Assembly (NCBI GenBank): GCA_020200675.1
Contig: JAIVIG010000015.1
Coordinates: forward strand, 1-10,559
Direction of reading: 5' to 3'
Length of the DNA: 10,559 nucleotides
From: Actinomycetota bacterium
GTDB lineage: Bacteria; Actinomycetota; Rubrobacteria; Rubrobacterales; Rubrobacteraceae
Of this stretch, positions 6,285-10,559 are shown piece by piece. Below the pieces are notes generated by a model. It did no database searches and had not been told where the DNA came from. It worked only from the letters and a program-made list of their open reading frames with translations. Made by a program: the position numbers and the translations under genes. How positions within the stretch are numbered: position 1 is the stretch's first letter; each line of letters starts with the position of its first letter.

Positions 6285-6400
6285 CGCTCGCTATTGGAAG
6301 TACGTTTGGGGCGACTCCTGAGCAAACGGGCGACCAGAAGGGTATACAGGGGCTCGCAAACGGAGGTTCGCGGGCAGACCACGAAGACGAGGAGGAGAAG

Positions 6401-6850
6401 ATGAGGGCGGAGTGGATCCTGGTATTGCTCGCTTTCGCGGCGGGGACGGCGGTACCGGTGCAGTTCGCGGTCAACTCCGAGATGCGCGGGGCGGTCGGCG
6501 GGCCGGTGCTCGCGGCGGCGATCTCGTTCGTCGTGGGGACGTTGGCGCTCCTCGTGGCGGTGCTGGTCGCGCGCGAAGGAGCGCCGTCTCTCTCGGAGTT
6601 GGCGGGGGTGCCGTGGTGGGCGTGGGCCGGGGGATTTCTCGGGGCGTTCTACGTGACGGCCTCGATCGTCCTGACCCCGCGCCTGGGCGCGGTAACCACG
6701 GTCGGCTTCATAATCGCGGGCCAGGTGGTCATGTCCGTGATCCTCGACCGGTTCGGCCTGCTCAACCTGCCGGTGCAACCCATAACCCTTCCCAAACTCG
6801 GCGGCGCCGTACTGGTGATCGCCGGCGCCGTCCTCGTCCTGCGCTCCTGA
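6401..6850 (+). CDS. YdcZ/DUF606 family membrane transporter (DMT superfamily)
   Basis: This small integral membrane protein of 149 aa has about five hydrophobic helices (residues about 4-24, 34-57, 71-92, 98-116 and 133-148). The family features are clear: a first helix ending in AVPVQFAVNSEMR, a GGPVLAAAISFVVGTLAL helix, PWWAWAGGFLGAFYVTASIVLTPRLGAVTTVGFIIAGQVVMSVILDRFG, and a final LGGAVLVIAGAVLV helix. DUF606 proteins belong to the drug/metabolite transporter superfamily; substrates are mostly unknown, and the half-size suggests dimers. ATG 6401 has GGAGG at 6391-6395 with 5-base spacing. A TATACA at 6343-6348 could be a -10 box, but no matching -35 is visible. In-frame sequence before 6401 is not membrane-like and is excluded. 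Confidence 0.9.
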   Translation: MRAEWILVLLAFAAGTAVPVQFAVNSEMRGAVGGPVLAAAISFVVGTLALLVAVLVAREGAPSLSELAGVPWWAWAGGFLGAFYVTASIVLTPRLGAVTTVGFIIAGQVVMSVILDRFGLLNLPVQPITLPKLGGAVLVIAGAVLVLRS

Positions 6851-7045
6851 CCACGACATCTTGGGGCCACCAAAATTTGCCCTTCCCTTTGCGCTCCGAA
6901 AGATTTACAGTGTGGCTCCGGAAGCATTGCTGCAGGCGAGATCTGGAGGATCGTTAAAGTAAAAACTGGTTTCGTCCGATAACGGATAGGTAGAGAGCAG
7001 GCCCCAGAAGAAGGGCCGGCAGAGAAGAAGCGAACAGAATAGAAA
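6851..7045 (+). promoter_or_regulatory. Upstream region and 5' leader of glmS
   Basis: No gene is supported in this stretch. It must contain the glmS promoter, since the ribozyme that follows belongs to the glmS mRNA. Visible structures are an inverted repeat TCCG-ATAA-CGGA at 6975-6986 and a small hairpin GGCCC (7000-7004) with GGGCC (7013-7017). A/T-rich hexamers lie around 6950-6985 but no clean -35/-10 pair stands out. The bases just before 7046 would be released as the 5' fragment when the ribozyme cuts. Confidence 0.4.
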
Positions 7046-7205
7046 GCGCCAGGACTCCCTTCCCGGCTGGTTTCATCGGAGCGGGAGTTGACGAGGTAGA
7101 CGTTCATCGAGTTATTCGGCGGGTGCGTCTCGGCCTACGGGCGGTCGTAAGGGCGGCGACAAATCCCGGCGGCGACGCCGGGGACAAAGCGCCTCCCAGG
7201 GCCCG
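7046..7205 (+). ncRNA. glmS ribozyme: glmS self-cleaving ribozyme/riboswitch
   Basis: The 5' end AAA|GCGCCAGGACT, the AGTTGACGAGG core (7086-7096), TTCATCGAG followed by TTCGGCGGGTGC (7103-7125), and the late GNRA hairpin match the glmS ribozyme (Rfam family RF00234) in order and spacing. The expected cleavage is between A7045 and G7046. Visible stems: P1 ACTCCC (7054-7059) with GGGAGT (7083-7088); P2.1 AGACG (7098-7102) with CGTCT (7126-7130); a P3-like GGCC (7132-7135) with GGTC; and P4 CCCGGCG (7165-7171), tetraloop GCGA (7172-7175), CGCCGGG (7176-7182), followed by GACAAAGC. The ribozyme uses glucosamine-6-phosphate as cofactor to cut its own mRNA, after which the downstream RNA is degraded and GlmS production falls. 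It ends about 100 bases before the glmS start, as is usual. The 3' limit is approximate. Confidence 0.93.
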
Positions 7206-7264
7206 AGCGGTACTCTCTTGGCTTCTCTTTGCCTCCTTTTCGGGTCCTGCCCGAGAACTTTAGT

Positions 7265-7290
7265 GTCCCGAAGGGCTTCTGTTCCGGGAC
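7265..7290 (+). promoter_or_regulatory. Hairpin directly in front of the glmS ribosome binding site
   Basis: GTCCCG (7265-7270) pairs with CGGGAC (7285-7290) around a 14-base loop. The stem ends exactly where the GAGGAGG Shine-Dalgarno sequence (7291-7297) begins. Such a stem could hold the ribosome binding site open or influence its use after ribozyme cleavage. This is inference from position only; it has no T-run and is not a terminator. Confidence 0.35.
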
Positions 7291-7303
7291 GAGGAGGTGC
7301 GTT

Positions 7304-9163
7304 ATGTGCGGGATCGTTGGTTACGTCGGTAAGGAGCAGCGTTGCGTCGAGGTCTTGATGGATGGTCTGCGCAACCTGGAGTACCGAGGCTACGACTCGG
7401 CGGGGTTGGCCCTGGCTATGCCCGATGAGAAAGGGATCGAGACGACCAGGGAGGTCGGTCCCCTCGACAACCTGGCGGGGGCCGTCGGAAGGAAAAACGG
7501 CGACTTCTTCAAGGTGCGGGCCGGCGTGGGCCACACGCGGTGGGCGACCCACGGACGTCCCAGCGAGGCGAACGCCCACCCCCACACGGGTGGCGGGGAG
7601 TCGGGACCCGAGGTCGCGGTGGTCCACAACGGCATCGTCGAGAACCACGCGGAGCTGCGGGAGGAGCTAGAGGGGCGAGGCTGCGAGTTCCGTTCCGAGA
7701 CGGACACGGAGGTCATCGCGCACCTTCTGGCCGAGAGGGCGGAGACCGGAGAGTCCTTGCGGAAGGCGCTCGTGGGGGCGCTAAAGCGGCTGCAGGGATC
7801 TTTCGCGGTCGCGGCGATGAGCGCCGACGAGCCGGAGACGATAGTGGCGGCGCGCCACCAGAGCCCGCTGGTCGTGGGGTTGGGAGAAGGCGAGAACTTT
7901 TTGGCGAGCGCGGTGCAGGCACTGCTCGGCAACACCAGGAAGTTCCTCTTCGTGGAGAACGGGGAGGTGGTGATCCTCACGGATTCTACGGTCGAGATCC
8001 AGACGCTCTGGGGCGAGCCCGTCGAGCGGGAGGCGTTCGAGGTCGATTGGAGCGCCGAGGCGATGGGGCTCGACGGCTACGAGGATTTCATGCTCAAGGA
8101 GATCCACGAACAACCCGCCGCTCTCCAGGCTACCCTCGCCGGCCGCCTCGACGCCGACGACGCGGTAGAGCTCTCGGAGCTAAACTTCGACCTGGCTTCG
8201 CCTGGGGTAGAGCGCGTGGTCATTGTCGCCTGCGGGACGGCGTATCACGCAGGGCTCCTCGCCAAGTACGCCATCGAGCGGCTAGCTCGCCTGCCCGTCG
8301 AGGTGGCCGTATCGAGCGAGTACCGGTACGCTGACCCGATCGGGGACGAGAAGACCCTCGTCGTCGCTATAAGCCAGAGCGGGGAGACGACCGACACTCT
8401 GGCCGCCGTCGAGGCGGCGCGGGCCTTCGGCGGGCGGGTCCTAGCAGTCACCAACACGCAGGGCTCGCTCATAACCCGCGAGGCTGACGCGGTCCTCCTG
8501 ACCAAGGCGGGCCCCGAGGTCGGGGTCGCCGCCACGAAGACCTTCCTCGCCCAGGTCGCGGTGCTCTACCTCCTGGCGCTCGGCCTCGCCGGAGCGCGGG
8601 GCGCCCGTCCCGCGGAGGAGCTCGCGGAGATCGGGCTCGGTTTGAGGCGCTCGCCGGAGAAGGTCGAGGAGGCTCTGGGACTGCTCGAAGGCCGGATGGG
8701 GGAGGCCGTCGGGATGTTCGCGGGGGCGCGCTGCGCGCTCTTTTTGGGGCGGGGGCACCTGTTCCCGGCGGCGCTAGAGGGGGCGTTGAAGCTCAAGGAG
8801 ATCTCCTACCTCCCCGCCGAGGGTTACCCAGCTGGCGAGATGAAGCACGGCCCGATAGCCCTCGTCGACGAACAGTGCCCGGTGGTCGCCGTCCTCGGCG
8901 AAGGTACCCTGCGCGAGAAGACGCTCTCCAACGTCGAGGAGACCGTCGCCCGCGGCGCGCGGGTGATAGCCGTAGCCCGCGAGGGCGACGAGGCGGCCGG
9001 ACGCGTGGCGCGGGTCACACTCCCGGTGCCGGAGGTCCCGGAGATACTGACCCCCATCGTCTCCACCGTGCCCTTGCAGCTCCTCGCCTACCACGTTGCC
9101 AAGGCCCGCGGTCTGAACGTAGACAAGCCGCGCAACCTCGCCAAGAGCGTGACGGTGGAGTAA
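7304..9163 (+). CDS. glmS: Glutamine-fructose-6-phosphate aminotransferase (isomerizing)
   Basis: GlmS makes glucosamine-6-phosphate from fructose-6-phosphate and glutamine, the first step towards UDP-GlcNAc for peptidoglycan. The protein has 619 aa, close to the usual length. MCGIVGYVG places the catalytic Cys2 at the mature N-terminus. The N-terminal class II glutaminase domain shows LEYRGYDSAG, GHTRWATHG, HNGIVENHAELR and TDTEVIAHL. Two SIS sugar-isomerase domains follow, with CGTAYHAGLLAKYAIE, SEYRYAD, AISQSGETTDTLAA and later EISYLPAEGYPAGEMKHGPIAL. The C-terminus LNVDKPRNLAKSVTVE is canonical. ATG 7304 is chosen because Cys must follow Met directly and GAGGAGG (7291-7297) sits 6 bases away; an in-frame ATG-like extension from 7229 would bury the Cys. 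Expression is expected to be controlled by the glmS ribozyme in its leader. No convincing terminator follows. Confidence 0.98.
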   Translation: MCGIVGYVGKEQRCVEVLMDGLRNLEYRGYDSAGLALAMPDEKGIETTREVGPLDNLAGAVGRKNGDFFKVRAGVGHTRWATHGRPSEANAHPHTGGGESGPEVAVVHNGIVENHAELREELEGRGCEFRSETDTEVIAHLLAERAETGESLRKALVGALKRLQGSFAVAAMSADEPETIVAARHQSPLVVGLGEGENFLASAVQALLGNTRKFLFVENGEVVILTDSTVEIQTLWGEPVEREAFEVDWSAEAMGLDGYEDFMLKEIHEQPAALQATLAGRLDADDAVELSELNFDLASPGVERVVIVACGTAYHAGLLAKYAIERLARLPVEVAVSSEYRYADPIGDEKTLVVAISQSGETTDTLAAVEAARAFGGRVLAVTNTQGSLITREADAVLLTKAGPEVGVAATKTFLAQVAVLYLLALGLAGARGARPAEELAEIGLGLRRSPEKVEEALGLLEGRMGEAVGMFAGARCALFLGRGHLFPAALEGALKLKEISYLPAEGYPAGEMKHGPIALVDEQCPVVAVLGEGTLREKTLSNVEETVARGARVIAVAREGDEAAGRVARVTLPVPEVPEILTPIVSTVPLQLLAYHVAKARGLNVDKPRNLAKSVTVE

Positions 9164-9304
9164 CTTTCGATAGATAGCAGAGATCGCCGCCTGGCCCAGA
9201 GAACGTTTCTACGGCGAGGGTTACGAGGCGGCCAGATCGAAGCGTCGCTTGTACTGAGTCTCGACCGCTTTGGGCGTCTTGGGTTTTCTCGCTATGTGAT
9301 TCGC

Positions 9305-9676
9305 TCAACCTTCCTCGTCGAAAGCCAGTTCTAGTTCCGCGGCCACCGCGGCGAGGCGCCTATCCCGCGTCCACAGCCGTCCGACACCGGCCAGGGCCGC
9401 CGAGGCCAGCAGGTGTACGTCGATGTAGCCGATGCCCCGGCCCATCAAGGCGCGGCGCTCGATCAAGCCCAGAGCCTCGTGGTCCGTCGCGGTCGGCGCC
9501 GCGGGTAGATCTCCCAGGAGCCGGAGCACCTCACTCCGGTTCTTGAGGTTGCCGCAGGCCAGTTCGCCGAGCACGAAAGGGTGCATCAGCACCCACCCGC
9601 CCTCCAGGGCCGTCGCCAGCGCCGGTTCTCCCGAGCGCAGGTGGTCGATCCAGACGGAGGTGTCGACCAGGATCAC
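9305..9676 (-). CDS. vapC: VapC-type PIN-domain ribonuclease toxin
   Basis: VapC toxins are small Mg-dependent endoribonucleases that block translation when free of their antitoxin. The 123-aa protein is a normal PIN domain: MILVDTSVWIDHL with Asp5, HPFVLGELACG with Glu38, GIGYIDVHLLASA with Asp86 and LWTRDRRL with Asp105, the four acidic residues that bind metal. The start GTG 9676 overlaps the antitoxin stop by 4 bases (GTGA), so the two genes are translationally coupled. All active-site residues are present, so the toxin is probably functional. The RNA target is unknown. Confidence 0.93.
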   Translation of the reverse strand: MILVDTSVWIDHLRSGEPALATALEGGWVLMHPFVLGELACGNLKNRSEVLRLLGDLPAAPTATDHEALGLIERRALMGRGIGYIDVHLLASAALAGVGRLWTRDRRLAAVAAELELAFDEEG

Positions 9677-9870
9677 GCTGACTCGGGACGCCGCCTGGGG
9701 ATAGGCCGCAACTGCGCCTCACTGCCTCCAAGCCGGGCCAGGCGCCGGGCGCTCTCGCGTTCTATCAGGGCTCGCAGCCCCTCGTGGATCAGGGCGGTCC
9801 GCCCTTTCATGCCGGTGATACGCTGGGCTTCTTCTAGTAGTTCGTCGTCCAGGTTGATCGTGGTGCGCAC
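9673..9870 (-). CDS. vapB: VapB-type ribbon-helix-helix antitoxin
   Basis: This 65-aa antitoxin partners the adjacent VapC. MRTTINLDDELLEEAQRITG (residues 1-20) is a ribbon-helix-helix DNA-binding arm and helix, followed by KGRTALIHEGLRALIERESARRLARLGG. The C-terminal tail (about residues 48-65, ending in PRRRPESA) is Pro/Arg-rich and should wrap the toxin. GTG 9870 is chosen because AAGGAG at 9885-9880 lies 9 bases upstream and the protein then begins exactly like the family (MRTTINLD). ATG 9903 would add 11 residues without homology and has no ribosome binding site. The antitoxin probably represses its own promoter together with VapC. Confidence 0.92.
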   Translation of the reverse strand: MRTTINLDDELLEEAQRITGMKGRTALIHEGLRALIERESARRLARLGGSEAQLRPIPRRRPESA

Positions 9871-9890
9871 AGGGTTCGTCTCCTTTGGCT

Positions 9891-9925
9891 GTGCATGCAG
9901 CATACATCATGTGATGATAATATTC
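9891..9925 (-). promoter_or_regulatory. vapBC promoter/operator region
   Basis: A local A/T-rich patch in GC-rich DNA sits just upstream of vapB. It holds a palindrome, CATCA (9905-9909) with TGATG (9912-9916) around a 2-base centre, and a GCATGC core nearby (9893-9898). TATTAT on the minus strand (9924-9919) could be a -10 box. Ribbon-helix-helix antitoxins usually bind such short dyads to repress their own operon; that this one does is inferred from position. Confidence 0.45.
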
Positions 9926-10051
9926 ATGCGCTGGCCAGGCTTTGGACCTCGGAGCGACCCGGCCTCGCGGGAGAGTGACTGCGGAGCACATTGCGCCGAG
10001 GCTTTGATCCTCGCGGATCGGGAACCTCGTGGCGGCCATCTCGGTTTACGA
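9926..10051. other. Intergenic DNA between vapB and the LysE gene
   Basis: No gene, repeat or RNA is supported here. The stretch separates the divergent vapBC and LysE-family genes, and must contain part of the LysE promoter unless transcription starts within the dyad that follows. CTGGCCAG near 9931 is a short palindrome of the kind expected by chance in GC-rich DNA. Confidence 0.4.
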
Positions 10052-10069
10052 CCATCCTGTACAGTATGG
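10052..10069. promoter_or_regulatory. 18-bp dyad upstream of the LysE-family gene
   Basis: CCAT-C-CTGTACAG-T-ATGG is symmetric at 8 of 9 positions around the perfect palindrome CTGTACAG (10057-10064). It sits 31 bases before the chosen GTG start. TACAGT (10060-10065) inside it could be a -10 box, so a bound dimer would block RNA polymerase. LysE-type exporters are often controlled by a dedicated regulator, but none is seen here within the window. Confidence 0.4.
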
Positions 10070-10100
10070 GAGTGTGTAGTTGAGCCTGGAGGTAGCCGCC

Positions 10101-10559
10101 GTGGTGCTGGAGACGAACCTGATCCTGTTCCTCACCGCTTCGCTGGCGCTGATAGTGGCGCCGGGGCCGGACAACATCCTCGTGCTCACCAGGGGCATCG
10201 CGCAGGGGCGCGGGGCCGCTCTGGTCTCGGCGGCGGGCGCGAGCGTGGGGCTGGTGATCCACTCGGCTTTCGCGGCGATCGGGCTCTCGGCGCTGTTGCA
10301 GCAGTCCGCTACGGCGTACTCGGTGGTCAAGTATGCGGGGGCTGCGTACCTGATCTACCTCGGGATAAAGGCGCTTCTGGATAGGGAAAGCTTCGCCGTG
10401 GCAGGAGAGACGGCGCAGGCGAGGCTCGGGAGCGTCCTTTTCCAGGCCGTCGCCTCGAACGTCCTCAACCCCAAGGTGGCGCTGTTCTTCCTGGCTTTCC
10501 TGCCGCAGTTCGCGGATCCGGCCGCCGGCGACGCGGCCCCGCAGTTGTTGGTCCTCGGC
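10101..10559 (+). CDS. LysE family translocator (amino-acid/threonine exporter type), cut by right edge
   Basis: The visible 153 codons encode the N-terminal part of a LysE/RhtB-type inner-membrane exporter. Residues 6-30 form the first helix ending in the family signature APGPDN (residues 20-25), followed by ILVLTRGIAQGRGAALVSAAGASVGLVIHSAFAAIGLSALL, then YSVVKYAGAAYLIYLGIKALL, and after a charged cytoplasmic loop the hallmark NVLNPKVALFFLAFLPQF. The start GTG 10101 has GGAGGT (10088-10093) with 7-base spacing. TTG 10080, with GGGAG 7 bases upstream, is in frame and would add MSLEVAA. The substrate cannot be told from this part. The gene has no stop before the window ends. Confidence 0.93.
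   Translation, partial: MVLETNLILFLTASLALIVAPGPDNILVLTRGIAQGRGAALVSAAGASVGLVIHSAFAAIGLSALLQQSATAYSVVKYAGAAYLIYLGIKALLDRESFAVAGETAQARLGSVLFQAVASNVLNPKVALFFLAFLPQFADPAAGDAAPQLLVLG

Noticed and set aside
9182..9238. GCCGCC (9186-9191) with GGCGGC (9227-9232) as a glmS terminator.
   Set aside because: The loop is about 35 bases and no T-run follows; too weak to call.
9179..9257. Short plus-strand reading EIAAWPRERFYGEGYEAARSK as a decayed gene fragment.
   Set aside because: It has no start, stops quickly and matches no family I recognise.
1..10559. CRISPR array, tRNA or rRNA genes.
   Set aside because: No regularly spaced direct repeats, tRNA-like cloverleaf or rRNA sequence was seen by eye on either strand.

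Overview
The window is a GC-rich bacterial chromosomal segment with tightly packed genes, frequent GTG and TTG starts, 4-base start/stop overlaps and strong GGAGG-type ribosome binding sites. The mix of a PilT retraction ATPase, an N-terminally extended RNase HIII, a VapBC pair and a glmS ribozyme at high GC suggests a deep-branching actinobacterium of the Rubrobacter type. That is an inference from gene style and composition, not a database match; another high-GC lineage such as Deinococcus-Thermus or Chloroflexota is possible.

Layout. Position 1-370 (minus) is the N-terminal part of pilT, cut by the left edge. About 700 bases without a protein gene follow. They hold the pilT leader, a G/T-rich stretch, a run of four consecutive strong hairpins (717-880) that looks like an undescribed structured RNA or a compound terminator, and a 188-bp MITE-like element with CTAG-bounded terminal inverted repeats (883-1070). 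The right end of that element supplies the stop codon of the next gene. Position 1067-2662 (minus) encodes a three-part membrane protein: GT2 glycosyltransferase, GtrA membrane domain and a GAF-like tail. Divergent from it, behind an operator-like palindrome, is an overlapping plus-strand operon: acylphosphatase, RNase HIII and L-threonine aldolase. The last frame of this run is a GNAT acetyltransferase broken by an in-frame TAG and lacking a normal start.

A second, intact GNAT gene (5490-6002, minus) converges on the operon. Next comes a short plus-strand remnant of a spermidine-synthase-type membrane protein, then an intact YdcZ/DUF606 (DMT superfamily) membrane transporter. Position 6851-7303 is the leader of glmS and contains a clear glmS self-cleaving ribozyme (about 7046-7205) in front of a complete glmS (7304-9163). 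After glmS come a minus-strand VapB-VapC toxin-antitoxin pair with a palindromic promoter region and, at the right edge, a partial LysE-family exporter preceded by an 18-bp dyad.

How it fits together. GlmS makes glucosamine-6-phosphate, which activates the ribozyme in its own mRNA, so this is a self-contained feedback circuit. The acylphosphatase/RNase HIII/threonine aldolase operon is translationally coupled but biochemically mixed. The strongest unusual items are the ribozyme, the four-hairpin array with the adjacent MITE-like repeat, the GT2-GtrA-GAF fusion, and the two decayed genes.
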